Made by a program: the position numbers and the translations under genes. Below are positions 8,300 through 16,978 of a DNA stretch of 64,000 bases, piece by piece. How positions within the stretch are numbered: the first letter of the stretch is position 1; every line of letters begins with the position of its first letter. The stretch covers positions 176,587 to 240,586 of the forward strand of contig NZ_JABMCB010000187.1 in NCBI RefSeq assembly GCF_013359935.1, written 5' to 3'. This stretch comes from Paenibacillus xylanilyticus. GTDB lineage: Bacteria > Bacillota > Bacilli > Paenibacillales > Paenibacillaceae. The notes beneath the pieces are model-generated. The model was given only the letters and a program-made list of their open reading frames with translations. It did no database searches and had not been told where the DNA came from.

Positions 8300-8647
8300 T
8301 TATTGACGATGCTGGCTAGAAAAGTTTCCAAAGGATTGTCCAGGAGAATTAACGGGATTGTTAAATGGCTGGTCTAAGAAGGATACATGTTGATTAGTCG
8401 TATTAGCCAATTGTTGTGCAAGGTTTGCAATCTGCTGCAGTTGCTGGATCGCTGTTTGGTGTCCTTGAAGAGCTGTCTGAATTATATGGGCAGCTTGCTG
8501 CTCCCGTTGTGCAAGTTGTTCAAGCTGTTGGGCATTACTTTGCTCTTGTCTCAAAAGCTGTTGATATTGCATGGATGCTTGTTGAGTTTGTTGAGTGAGC
8601 TGTTGAGCGAGCTGTGTGATTTGCTGGGTCTGAGAAAATTGATTCAA
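8300..8647 (-). CDS. Gln-rich coiled-coil small protein (putative spore protein)
   Basis: A 115-residue protein in which about a third of the first 85 residues are Gln, in a heptad-like pattern (QLAQQL, QLEQLAQREQQ, QQLQQIANLAQQL) that predicts one long helix or coiled coil; the tail is Asn/Phe/Pro-rich. The start is a TTG at 8647, chosen because AGGAGG lies nine bases upstream and no ATG fits. No family was recognised with confidence; similar small Gln-rich proteins occur in spore-formers. It sits at the edge of spore island A, so a coat or coat-surface role is possible but unproven. Confidence 0.7.
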   Translation of the reverse strand: MNQFSQTQQITQLAQQLTQQTQQASMQYQQLLRQEQSNAQQLEQLAQREQQAAHIIQTALQGHQTAIQQLQQIANLAQQLANTTNQHVSFLDQPFNNPVNSPGQSFGNFSSQHRQ

Positions 8648-8788
8648 GTGAATGGCCTCCTAAATGTCTTTTGGAATACTTGATGTAGTATGCAGAGAGG
8701 TCAATGGAAATATTCAAACCGTTACAAAGAATGCAATATGTTATCCATCTGTAACGTTTAATGACCATAAGAACATTGAATCTGTTAA

Positions 8789-8817
8789 TTGCCCCCAAAT
8801 TTATCCTCTAGTATACT
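8789..8817 (+). promoter_or_regulatory. Candidate sigma-A promoter of the beta-propeller gene
   Basis: TTGCCC (8789-8794), a 17-base spacer and TATACT (8812-8817). The -10 lies in a short palindrome TAGTATACTA. Confidence 0.45.
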
Positions 8818-8898
8818 AAATTCATTCCAAATGTTTACATCCTATTAGACAGAGAGTAGGGTGAACTAAGATACTTCACCAAAAGGGAGGAATATTAT

Positions 8899-10305
8899 AT
8901 GATCCACTTGCAGTCCAAGTCACGATCTCGAAAACCAAAGAACCATCTTATCCGCCGCACGCTTACGGGCATAACAGCCACATTACTAACCGTGTGCTCG
9001 GGCTATGCTGCATTTCCTTCACAGGTTTTCGCGGAAAAAGCAGATGTATCCGTTCGCAACTGGTACTCTTATCCGAGTTTCACCGTACCTGAATTAAAGC
9101 CTTCCTGGACAGTGAAGGTAGACAACTATTTGAATATGAATGAGACCTCTTTGGGACATCAGGCAGTAGCCGAGGAGGGCAAGGTATTTGCTTTTTCAAA
9201 AAGCAAGCTAATCGCATTGGATGCAGCAACAGGCAAGCAGCTATGGACATTCGGTAATAGTTTGACGCCCACAATTGTCTATAATGACGGTATTTTGTAT
9301 GGACTGTCTTCCAATCATAAGCCATATGCAGTGAATGCCAAGACAGGAAAGGCCGTATGGCAATCGGGCACATCCACATGGATTGATACACGTCAAGGTA
9401 CAGAGGCGTTGGTACCTGCTGCAGATACACTTTACGTGATCAAGGGAAGTACTACGTTTGCCTTTGAACGCAAGACCGGGAAGCTGCGCTGGAAGGCTGA
9501 CGAAGCAATGGCTGAGGGGAATGGTACCGCTTATCTTCAGGAATCGGATGGAGTTGTGCTGCGAACTTTTTTTGTGCAGGGGGCACTAACTTCTGTTCAA
9601 CTGAACGCTTATGATAAGAAAACAGGAAAAAAGCTATGGAGCGACTTTGGTCAGGGAGAGGCCATTCATATTAAAAACGGTCTCGTCTACTCCGTTGATT
9701 ATTACTCTCCGCTGCTTACCGACTACGAATCCGTTCCGGATCGGAAACTGCAGATAAATGCGTATAACCTCAAGACGGGTGCGATAAAAGGAACCCTTGA
9801 ATTTAATTGGAAGATGCCTGGTGACCCACCATATGATCGGGGTCAAGGAAGCGTAATAGCAAGTGGAGGCAAGCTGTACGTTGAACAAGGCGATCAAATA
9901 TCGGAATACAATCTGGACACTTACAAGACGGGTGATGCTCCTTCGCGGACGTTTCAGCGTCCTTACGGGGTAGATGGAGAGTTGATGGGCATTGTACAGG
10001 AACGACTTATCTACAGAAGCAACGTAACGGAAGGTGAATTGACAGGCATTAAACTGGTCAACGGCAGCGGGGTCCAATGGAACGGTGATGCCCCTGTGTC
10101 CCAGGTCAGTGTATACGGAAAAGGGGTCTATCGTGCGCAGCGTAACGGAACACTGCTCGGTATTCATATGCTGACGTCCAAGCCGGTTTTTAGCGTGAAA
10201 ACCGGGGCGGATCTGCACGAAGCAACGTTGAAGACAAACGGAATGATCATCATCCAAGCTGAAGACAAACTGATCGGAGTCAAGCTCCCAGCATCTCTGA
10301 AATAA
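8899..10305 (+). CDS. Secreted PQQ-like beta-propeller repeat protein
   Basis: A 468-residue exported protein with repeated PQQ/WD40-like blades. An Arg/Lys-rich N-terminus and hydrophobic stretch (residues 22-42) end near QVFA, a likely signal-peptidase site. Repeats of the form ALDAATGKQLWTFG, AVNAKTGKAVWQSG, AFERKTGKLRWKAD and AYDKKTGKKLWSDF are typical beta-propeller blades, as in BamB-like proteins. There is no catalytic domain, so it is probably a binding or scaffold protein at the cell surface. An AGGGAGGA site precedes the ATG and a terminator follows at 10324. It appears monocistronic. Confidence 0.85.
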   Translation: MIHLQSKSRSRKPKNHLIRRTLTGITATLLTVCSGYAAFPSQVFAEKADVSVRNWYSYPSFTVPELKPSWTVKVDNYLNMNETSLGHQAVAEEGKVFAFSKSKLIALDAATGKQLWTFGNSLTPTIVYNDGILYGLSSNHKPYAVNAKTGKAVWQSGTSTWIDTRQGTEALVPAADTLYVIKGSTTFAFERKTGKLRWKADEAMAEGNGTAYLQESDGVVLRTFFVQGALTSVQLNAYDKKTGKKLWSDFGQGEAIHIKNGLVYSVDYYSPLLTDYESVPDRKLQINAYNLKTGAIKGTLEFNWKMPGDPPYDRGQGSVIASGGKLYVEQGDQISEYNLDTYKTGDAPSRTFQRPYGVDGELMGIVQERLIYRSNVTEGELTGIKLVNGSGVQWNGDAPVSQVSVYGKGVYRAQRNGTLLGIHMLTSKPVFSVKTGADLHEATLKTNGMIIIQAEDKLIGVKLPASLK

Positions 10306-10323
10306 GCGTGAATTAGAGTGGAA

Positions 10324-10349
10324 GGACGGATATTATCCGTTCTTTTTTT
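10324..10349 (+). terminator. Terminator of the beta-propeller gene
   Basis: GGACGGATA and TATCCGTTC form a near-perfect hairpin followed by seven T. Confidence 0.8.
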
Positions 10350-10398
10350 GTTGTGCAGATGTTTCGAATAAATGGGCAAATTTGGATTGACGAAATGG

Positions 10399-10436
10399 GT
10401 ATATAGTGTATATATTATATATACACACTATACACT
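10399..10436. promoter_or_regulatory. AT-rich inverted repeat with YtrA-type half-sites
   Basis: ATAGTGT (10403-10409) and ACACTAT (10425-10431) face each other across 15 AT-only bases, and a further TACACT lies at 10431-10436. In Bacillus subtilis the YtrA regulator binds AGTGTA/TACACT inverted half-sites. The site lies just upstream of a YtrA-like gene, so autoregulation of the operon is likely. Confidence 0.6.
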
Positions 10437-10463
10437 CAATAAACAGTAATGAGGTGAAGGGCC

Positions 10464-10847
10464 ATAAAAATTCTCATATCCAACGCTTCGAGCGATCCAA
10501 TCTATATACAGATTATGAATCAGATTCGTCAGAGCATTTTGAGCGGGGAATTGGTTGCGGGCGATAGTCTTCCCTCAATCCGGCAGCTCGCCAAGGATTT
10601 GCAAGTTAGCGTGATAACAACCAAACGCGTCTATGAAGAGCTCGAGAAAGAAAAACTGATTGATTCCGTTGTAGGCAAAGGGTGTTTCGTTTCGGGTGCC
10701 AATCAGGATTTTATTCGGGAACAGCGCATGAAACGACTGGAAGAGAAAATGCTGGACATTATTCGTGAGAGCAAGGAACTAAGCATGACGGAGCAAGAGG
10801 TAATCAATCATTTCACATTGTTGTTTGAGGAGGAAAATACACCATGA
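10464..10847 (+). CDS. GntR-family regulator, YtrA subfamily (apparent ATA start)
   Basis: A GntR-type DNA-binding protein of about 127 residues with the short C-terminal helical part of the YtrA subfamily, which usually represses an adjacent ABC transporter operon. The winged helix is clear: PSIRQLAKDLQVSVITTKRVYEELEKEKLI, then VGKGCFVS. The conserved family opening, SSDPIYIQIMNQIRQSI, lies upstream of the first ATG (10515), so a start there would cut helix 1. Upstream in frame there is no ATG, GTG or TTG before a stop at 10455; the best candidate is ATA at 10464, seven bases after GAGGTG, giving I/M-KILISNASSDPIYIQ. Its stop overlaps the ATPase start (ATGA). Confidence 0.82.
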   Translation: MKILISNASSDPIYIQIMNQIRQSILSGELVAGDSLPSIRQLAKDLQVSVITTKRVYEELEKEKLIDSVVGKGCFVSGANQDFIREQRMKRLEEKMLDIIRESKELSMTEQEVINHFTLLFEEENTP

Positions 10848-11710
10848 ATGCGATTGAACTGCGAAATCTAACCAAAACGTATCCCTTATTTAAGGTGGAT
10901 AATGTATCTCTGAATGTCAAACAAGGGTACATTACGGGCCTTATAGGACCAAATGGAGCTGGAAAGAGCACACTAATTAAAATGATCATTGGTCTAATCC
11001 GTCCTGATTCCGGGAGTATAAAGACATTGGGTAATGAGATGCCCTCACAGGAAATTAATATTAAGCAGCGCATTGGTATCGTGTCAGATGAATGCTTTTA
11101 CTATGAACATCTAACGATTCGGGAAATGAAAAAAATGATAGCACCATTCTATAAGAGATGGGACGAAAAGAAATTTAACAGCTTTCTTGAGCAATTTGAG
11201 TTGTCTCCCAAAAAGAAGATTGAAGATCTGTCCAAAGGGATGAAAATCAAATTTTCCCTTGCTATCGCACTGTCTCACAACGCGGAGCTCCTCATTATGG
11301 ATGAGCCGACATCCGGTCTTGACCCTGTATTTAGAAGAGAACTTCTTGATCTGCTCTCCGATCTGATACAGGACGAGACAAGGTCCATTATTTTCTCTAC
11401 GCATATCACGACGGATCTGGAGCGTATCGCAGACTATATTGCGTTCATCAATCAGGGGAAGCTCGTATTTAATGAAACCAAAGATGACGTGCTTGAGAGA
11501 TATACGATTGTCAAAGGTGACATGGAACTTCTTGATTCAGATACCCGAGATCTGTTCATCGGAATCCGTGAGACAGCTGTCGGTTTTGAAGGATTGGCAC
11601 GGAATAAGGAGGAAGCAGAACGGTTATTTGGCAGCTTTGCCCTTTTGCAAAGGCCATCTCTGGAAGATCTGATCTATTTTACAGCCAAGGGAGGACGCAA
11701 ACATGCTTAA
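10844..11710 (+). CDS. ABC transporter ATP-binding protein (YtrB type)
   Basis: A 288-residue ATPase of an ABC-2 type exporter. Walker A is GPNGAGKST (about residues 35-43), the signature is LSKGMKIKFSLA, and Walker B with the D-loop is LLIMDEPTSGLDP. The C-terminal 70 residues form the extra segment seen in bacitracin/YtrB-like ATPases. It starts within the stop of the regulator gene, follows GAGGAGG, and overlaps the permease by 8 bases, so the three genes are translationally coupled. Operons of this layout respond to cell-wall-active compounds in relatives; the substrate here is unknown. Confidence 0.9.
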   Translation: MNAIELRNLTKTYPLFKVDNVSLNVKQGYITGLIGPNGAGKSTLIKMIIGLIRPDSGSIKTLGNEMPSQEINIKQRIGIVSDECFYYEHLTIREMKKMIAPFYKRWDEKKFNSFLEQFELSPKKKIEDLSKGMKIKFSLAIALSHNAELLIMDEPTSGLDPVFRRELLDLLSDLIQDETRSIIFSTHITTDLERIADYIAFINQGKLVFNETKDDVLERYTIVKGDMELLDSDTRDLFIGIRETAVGFEGLARNKEEAERLFGSFALLQRPSLEDLIYFTAKGGRKHA

Positions 11711-12329
11711 TTTGCTGCGCAAAGATTTCATCGCAATCAGGAGTTCCCTGTGGACGATTCTTCTATATCTTGTTGTGTTTAGTCTCGCCTTTATACCCAA
11801 AAGTGAAATGTCGATGTATTTTGTCGGGATCTATACCGCATTCGGTTCGATTATCCTTGCGACCATGATTGATATCAAAAATCATAACCATAATTTCCTC
11901 GTCACCCTGCCGGTTAGCCGCAAAAACATCGTGCAAGCCAAGTACTTGTCGGCCATTCTTTTTACGTTATTTGGAGTTTTCGCTTCGTTCGGGATTCATT
12001 GGCTGGTTGACTTGAATTTCCCTGAGCTGAATAAACCGAATTATTCGGTTTTGGACATTATGGTATCAGTGGGAATGGTGCTTGTCCTGGTCTCCATCTA
12101 TATGCCACTTTTTTATGGACTTAGTAAAAAGGGAGCAGGGATTATCAATGCTGTATTTATGGTCTCGCTCATTGTTCTTGCACAACCATTTGCTCTATTC
12201 ATGAGTATGGTAAACGAGGAAGGGATGATTAATGGCCGAGTTATCACTGCAATTTCATTCGGAATTATACTGTTGTTTTGTGCCTCCTATTTATTAACGA
12301 TTCGGTTATTCTCAAGAAAAGACTTATAG
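11703..12329 (+). CDS. ABC-2 type membrane permease
   Basis: A 208-residue membrane protein with about six hydrophobic helices, the partner of the ATPase just upstream. The segment LVTLPVSRKNIVQAKYLSAI between helices 2 and 3 is the typical ABC-2 permease (YhcI/YtrC-like) motif. An AAGGGAGGA site precedes the ATG, which lies inside the previous gene. Together with the YtrA-like regulator it forms a compact three-gene operon, smaller than the six-gene ytr operon of Bacillus subtilis. Confidence 0.85.
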   Translation: MLNLLRKDFIAIRSSLWTILLYLVVFSLAFIPKSEMSMYFVGIYTAFGSIILATMIDIKNHNHNFLVTLPVSRKNIVQAKYLSAILFTLFGVFASFGIHWLVDLNFPELNKPNYSVLDIMVSVGMVLVLVSIYMPLFYGLSKKGAGIINAVFMVSLIVLAQPFALFMSMVNEEGMINGRVITAISFGIILLFCASYLLTIRLFSRKDL

Positions 12330-12506
12330 GATGCGGAAGAGGAAGTTTTATTGCAAGTCATAAGTCAAACAAGGAGTTGGGATCGATTCATGCTAACCAA
12401 TGCAGAAAATCGCCCGCTGCATATTCGTACATTATTTAGAAACAATGGATGCTGACCAGAAGGAATTCATCGGAATTTCGAAATGATAATATCCTAAACA
12501 TAATTA

Positions 12507-12546
12507 GAACCCCGGCATCTGGTTAAATCGATGACGGGGTTCTTTC
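12507..12546. terminator. Terminator between the ABC operon and the chemoreceptor gene
   Basis: The arms GAACCCCG (12507-12514) and CGGGGTTC (12535-12542) enclose a 20-base loop with a small ATC/GAT inner stem. It lies between convergent genes. The 177 bases before it contain no gene I can support. Confidence 0.6.
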
Positions 12547-14313
12547 TCATGATGGATCTGATTTGTGGGTTTCAATCTGAAATTGATCGGAATATGATTT
12601 GAGATCACCTGCAAGTCCGGCGAGCTGCCCGGAGATATTCGATAGCTCTTCGGCAGATCGTTGCTGTTCCACAGCACTGGCCGTTACTTGTTCAGCCATT
12701 GCTGAAGTTTCCTCGGTTGCTGAAGCGATGTAGCTCAAATGTTGTTCCACTTCCTGACGAATGGAGTGCATGTTCGTTGTTCGGCTTTGCAACTTCTGAG
12801 CCAGTTCATGTACTTCAGCCGACAAACGGCTAACCTGTTTGAATGCCTGAAGGCAATCAGCAATCTGATTCTCCTGTTCCTTAACTGCCACCATATTCGC
12901 TTCAAAATGACTGCCCATACGGTGAATCTCTTGTACAAAGGATCCCAGAATCGCATCAATCTCCTGAATGGATTGTTCGGATTGCTGGGCAAGCTGTCCC
13001 ATTTCACCAGCAACGACCGCAAAGCCTTTACCTGCTTCGCCAGCTCTGGCTGCCTCAATTGAAGCATTCAGTGATAGGATTTGAGTTTGTTTCAAAATGT
13101 TGTGAATTTGTCCGCTGATGGATGAAGCGAGCTCCGATTGAGTCGTCAGCGATCTGGAAATTTCCTGCTGATGCTCAACCCGTTTCGCATTTTCCCGGCC
13201 TTTCTCAAGCAGAACCTCATGTTCGCGAGTAACTTGTACTTGGACAGCGGATAGCTGCTCTGAAGTATTGGTAAACTGGTGAACATATGAACCAACTTCA
13301 TCCATGATTTTACCGAGATTCTCTGAATGTTGGACGGAGTGTTCTGTCTCTTCGGCCTGTTTCATGGAACCTATGGCAATTTCCTCAATAGCTCTGGAAA
13401 GCTCCTCCGTCTGACGCTGATTCGTCTGAGCTGTTGCAGCAATATTTTTCGAGGACAGCTGCAGCGTATTGGATCCCTGCTGTATACCCAGAAGAATATT
13501 CGTCAATTGGGCAACCATGACATTAATCAATTCACTGATTTCACCGAGCTGATCATTCGTAATATGTGTTGATACTACTTTAAGATTTCCATCAGCGACC
13601 TGTTCGAGGCTCGACTTAATATCGCGTACCTGTCTGAGAATGCCTCTTACCACGAATAGCATCATAATCAGAGAGAGAATCAGTACAACCACAAAAATCG
13701 GGATAACCGTCCGAAATGCATTATTCACGGATGTCGCGGATACTTGATTCACTGCTTCAGCAGAAATATCAATACCCAGATAGCCAATAACAGCACCTTG
13801 CGAATCCTTGATTGGTGAAAAGGAGGACAATAGCTGTCCCCAGGTTGGATCATCTACAATGCCTGTAGTTACAACCTCGCCGCTTAACAAGCGTTCCTGT
13901 ATCTGGGGGTTGAATTCCATTTCAGTCCCATAAGGACTATACTCCGGATCGTCCCAATCTGCTCCATCTACGGTATAGAACCATCCGTCAGACGTTTTGT
14001 TATACATATAAACATAGAGGGCTCCCGATTGAAGTCTAACTTTGACAAGCTCGTCCCTCAGACTTTTATATTCGTTGCCCTCCTCCGAAGCAGTAGAGGA
14101 TAACGTCTTGATTAATTCCGATTCCTGACCGAGCAGTGAAGCGGTGTTTACTGCCAACTGCTGGTTGTCATGCTGCTTCGTCATTAATGAAGCATTCTCA
14201 CTAGAGTGAATGGTGGTCCACATAATTAGTCCGCCCATCGCCAGCAGTGGAACCAGAATGATTAAATACAGTTTAAACCTTAGATCCCTCTTTTTTTTAC
14301 GAGTCTGTTTCAC
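12547..14313 (-). CDS. Methyl-accepting chemotaxis protein
   Basis: A 588-residue transmembrane chemoreceptor that signals to the CheA/CheW complex. The layout is TM1 at residues 15-33, an extracellular Cache-type sensor at about 40-195 (YVYMYNKTSDGWFYTVDGADWDDPEY, GYLGIDISAE), TM2 at 201-222, HAMP at about 223-275, and a long coiled-coil signalling domain. The conserved hairpin tip QTQILSLNASIEAARAGEAG lies at 410-429. The start is GTG, preceded by AAGGGGG. It has no neighbouring che genes. The ligand is unknown; Cache domains often bind amino or organic acids. Confidence 0.93.
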   Translation of the reverse strand: MKQTRKKKRDLRFKLYLIILVPLLAMGGLIMWTTIHSSENASLMTKQHDNQQLAVNTASLLGQESELIKTLSSTASEEGNEYKSLRDELVKVRLQSGALYVYMYNKTSDGWFYTVDGADWDDPEYSPYGTEMEFNPQIQERLLSGEVVTTGIVDDPTWGQLLSSFSPIKDSQGAVIGYLGIDISAEAVNQVSATSVNNAFRTVIPIFVVVLILSLIMMLFVVRGILRQVRDIKSSLEQVADGNLKVVSTHITNDQLGEISELINVMVAQLTNILLGIQQGSNTLQLSSKNIAATAQTNQRQTEELSRAIEEIAIGSMKQAEETEHSVQHSENLGKIMDEVGSYVHQFTNTSEQLSAVQVQVTREHEVLLEKGRENAKRVEHQQEISRSLTTQSELASSISGQIHNILKQTQILSLNASIEAARAGEAGKGFAVVAGEMGQLAQQSEQSIQEIDAILGSFVQEIHRMGSHFEANMVAVKEQENQIADCLQAFKQVSRLSAEVHELAQKLQSRTTNMHSIRQEVEQHLSYIASATEETSAMAEQVTASAVEQQRSAEELSNISGQLAGLAGDLKSYSDQFQIETHKSDPS

Positions 14314-14545
14314 GTTCTGTTCCCCCTTGGATGTGGTAAATCAACAATGCAATCCGTATAACCCCATATTATTTATCGTAAAATTGGAAGCTTAAATGAA
14401 GACCAAACCTAGATTTATATTACATATGGCTAAGTGAAGAGCAAAAGAATTACTTAATACAGAATTTAGATTATGTTTAAGGAATCAGGGGATTATAACC
14501 ATTAAGATGAGGGACATTATAAAAAAATGAGGAAGGAGTCACAAC

Positions 14546-14980
14546 ATGAGGTTAATCTTGATTTTGATGATATCCACTATTATTGCTTCTGGAATCATGC
14601 CTTCAATTAATCCCTCCTCTGATAATCAGAAAACCGATTCTAGAGAGCTGCAATTGCAGGATATGATCGTATTGTCATTGCTCTCCCATATGGAAAAAAA
14701 ACTCGAAAAGGCATATGCAAATGTCTTAACATCTGCTCCTAATTTGTATCCATTTGATGTTGATCTCCTGGATATCGAAAGGGTGGGCGGATTTCGCGGA
14801 TTTAACTTTCAGATTACTCTTGAAGCCTATCCTACTGTCGGTCCACACATTGTCGTCGGTAAAGATATATTCACATATCAGATTTCTCCTTCATTCAATG
14901 TAAAGCTGATTCATTACCAGCATCTAGAAGGTCCTGATAAAAACGCATTTCCCTGGAACTATTCGAACCTTTTGAAGTGA
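14546..14980 (+). CDS. DUF3888-family secreted protein
   Basis: A 144-residue small exported protein. An N-terminal hydrophobic stretch (MRLILILMISTIIASGIMPS) looks like a signal peptide, followed by the DUF3888-type block SRELQLQDMIVLSLLSHMEKKLEKAY and a beta-rich second half with FQITLEAYPTVGPHIVVGKD. The family is restricted to Firmicutes and its function is unknown. A GGAAGGAG site precedes the ATG and a terminator follows. The gene stands alone between a chemoreceptor and a TetR gene. The 232-base gap upstream has AT-rich sequence but no promoter I would defend. Confidence 0.7.
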   Translation: MRLILILMISTIIASGIMPSINPSSDNQKTDSRELQLQDMIVLSLLSHMEKKLEKAYANVLTSAPNLYPFDVDLLDIERVGGFRGFNFQITLEAYPTVGPHIVVGKDIFTYQISPSFNVKLIHYQHLEGPDKNAFPWNYSNLLK

Positions 14981-14998
14981 AAGGGGTCCTACGCCAAG

Positions 14999-15030
14999 AG
15001 ACCAAACCCGGTTGGATTTGGTCTTTTTTG
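14999..15030 (+). terminator. Terminator of the DUF3888 gene
   Basis: AGACCAAA and TTTGGTCT enclose a 10-base loop, followed by a T run. Confidence 0.75.
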
Positions 15031-15093
15031 CTTTGTTCCATTTTGCAAACGCAAATTTTTCACGCTTACAAGGAATATTCCCATGACCTTTCT

Positions 15094-15729
15094 TTAGGTG
15101 CTCAAATGGTGTACCAGCATCTCCACAAATCGTTTGGCGAATCTCAGATCACTCTGAGCTGTTTCCTGATCAGCTTCTGACACAAGGCTCATTTTCTGCA
15201 GCAAACTCATCATCGATACAAAGATAAAGTGGGCCGTATTCAAAGGGTCCGGATCGGGTTTTAACGTTCCATCCATGTACCCTATCTGCAGCGCATCCAA
15301 TAGGAAATGTTGTTCTTTTTCACGGTTAATAAATAGATCGTATTGTTCTTTCAACTCTTTACTTGAATCATAAGCTTCATAATGCAGGTCGAATAGTAAT
15401 ACGAATTTGATGTAACCCAGATGTAAGGAAGCATAGCGTACCCAAGCTTCAAGCATCGAAGCAAGCATCTCTTTTCCGCTCATGTCAGCAGCAGCTGCAT
15501 TTTTCACATATCCGGTCATATTCTTCAAAATCTCAACCTGGACCTCCAGAATCAGCTCGTTCATGGATTGAAAATGTTTGTAGAAAGTAACCCGGCTTAT
15601 GCCAGCCTCGCTGCATACATCTTTGATATTCACATTCAGAAAGCTCTGCTTCATAAAAAGTACTTTGGCTGCTGCAATTAAAGCTTCCCGGTTTTTGCTT
15701 TTAAAATTTTGGTGCCAATTTTCAGTCAT
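15094..15729 (-). CDS. TetR/AcrR-family transcriptional regulator
   Basis: A 211-residue TetR-type repressor. The N-terminal helix-turn-helix is clear: REALIAAAKVLFMKQSFLNVNIKDVCSEAGISRVTFYKHFQSMNELI. The C-terminal ligand-binding part is helical and unassigned. Its start overlaps the end of the MFS gene by 8 bases, so the two form an operon and the regulator is likely to control the pump and itself. The probable operator is the palindrome at 16943-16978. Confidence 0.9.
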   Translation of the reverse strand: MTENWHQNFKSKNREALIAAAKVLFMKQSFLNVNIKDVCSEAGISRVTFYKHFQSMNELILEVQVEILKNMTGYVKNAAAADMSGKEMLASMLEAWVRYASLHLGYIKFVLLFDLHYEAYDSSKELKEQYDLFINREKEQHFLLDALQIGYMDGTLKPDPDPLNTAHFIFVSMMSLLQKMSLVSEADQETAQSDLRFAKRFVEMLVHHLST

Positions 15730-16924
15730 AGGAGACTACCTGTTCTTTCACATTTTTTGTTTTCGACAGAGTCAGGAAAAAGGCCGATCCAAGGATAAGT
15801 GCACCAACAATATAAGGAATATGAATGTGTTTGTCAAACAGCAGCCCGGCAAAAAGCGGACCGATAATGTTACCTATACTGGAGTATGTCGTATTCAATC
15901 CTGCAGCATATCCTTGCCGATCCCCGGCTGCGTTGGCAATCAACGTACTTACTGTAGGCCTTAAAAAGGCATTAAAGGCAAAAAACAGTGCTGACACGAT
16001 TAACAAGTATACTAAATTGATCTTGATGATCATCAAGATCAATGCGACGGCAGTCATGATCAGAGATATCCGAATAAGTTTCATTTCACCGAGTCTCTTA
16101 ATGAGAATATCGAGCAGCCAAATCTGCACAATGATACCGATCACTGCGCCTATCGTGATGATGAGTGAGATTTTGGTGGCATCAAACCCGTATTTTTGTT
16201 CCACAAAGAGTGCATATACGGTTTCATAATTCATCAGACCAAATGTCATAATCAGGATGAGGAGCAAGTAGCGAAAATAGGGCGTGCGAAACGAATTCAT
16301 GATTTGGTTGCGGATCGGCTCACGACGAACCAAAGTGTTTGCTGGTATCCGTTTCTCTTTTGGAAGGGTTTCTGGCATGTACAGGCTAAGCAGTGTGGCT
16401 ACAAGACCAAGTCCTCCGGCAAAAAAGTAAGGTGCTCTTATGCCAAGTTCTGCAATTAGTCCGCCAAGTCCCGGACCGAGTACCATTCCGAGGTTCATGG
16501 ATGCACCTAGGTAGCCCATCCCTTTGGCGCGGGTCTCAGGTGTAGTAATGTCTGCCACATAGGCCATGTTAGCAGGGACCATCAGACCGATTCCGATACC
16601 ACCAATAAACCGTGCAATATACAGAAGGGGTAGGGTTGTAGATAAGGCAAACAATAAATCAGCAATAACCGTTAGAAAAAGGCCGGAAATGATCATTGAT
16701 TTTCGTCCCCATCGGTCCGAAAGCTGCCCACCTATAGGTGAAAAAATAAACTGTGCGGTTCCGAAAGCGGCAATAAGGTAACCGGCTGCTGCTCCTGCAG
16801 CATTAAATTCTTTCAAATATTCAGGCAAAATGGGAATAACCATGCCTTGACCCAATAAAGCAATGAATAAGTTCAGCATTAAAATAAACAGCGGAAATGA
16901 AGCTGATTTCGGCAAGCCGCTCAT
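15722..16924 (-). CDS. MFS multidrug-type efflux transporter
   Basis: A 400-residue, 12-helix major facilitator transporter of the drug:H+ antiporter type. Motif A is GGQLSDRWGRKSMI between helices 2 and 3, and the motif C-like region LGPGLGG follows in helix 5. I use the ATG at 16924, 11 bases after AAAGGGG; a GTG at 16936 is in frame but too close to that site. It is cotranscribed with the TetR gene behind it. The substrate is unknown; context suggests export of a toxic compound sensed by the regulator. Confidence 0.9.
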   Translation of the reverse strand: MSGLPKSASFPLFILMLNLFIALLGQGMVIPILPEYLKEFNAAGAAAGYLIAAFGTAQFIFSPIGGQLSDRWGRKSMIISGLFLTVIADLLFALSTTLPLLYIARFIGGIGIGLMVPANMAYVADITTPETRAKGMGYLGASMNLGMVLGPGLGGLIAELGIRAPYFFAGGLGLVATLLSLYMPETLPKEKRIPANTLVRREPIRNQIMNSFRTPYFRYLLLILIMTFGLMNYETVYALFVEQKYGFDATKISLIITIGAVIGIIVQIWLLDILIKRLGEMKLIRISLIMTAVALILMIIKINLVYLLIVSALFFAFNAFLRPTVSTLIANAAGDRQGYAAGLNTTYSSIGNIIGPLFAGLLFDKHIHIPYIVGALILGSAFFLTLSKTKNVKEQVVSYD

Positions 16925-16942
16925 AACAGAAGGCACCCCTTT

Positions 16943-16978
16943 GGTTTACATTGTGTAAATATTTACTTTATGTAAACC
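16943..16978. promoter_or_regulatory. 36-bp palindrome, probable TetR operator
   Basis: The outer arms GGTTTACAT and ATGTAAACC are exact, and the centre holds a second palindrome GTAAATATTTAC. It lies 19 bases upstream of the MFS start. The nested symmetry fits two TetR dimers binding one site, as in QacR-like systems. Confidence 0.7.

Noticed and set aside
9634..10257. A 207-residue open frame antisense to the beta-propeller gene
   Set aside because: It lies fully inside a convincing gene, has no ribosome site and a composition that fits no protein family.
12390..12455. Short frame of 21 residues (MLTNAENRPLHIRTLF...) between the ABC permease and its terminator
   Set aside because: An AAGGAG lies upstream, but the spacing is too long and nothing in the peptide suggests a real product.
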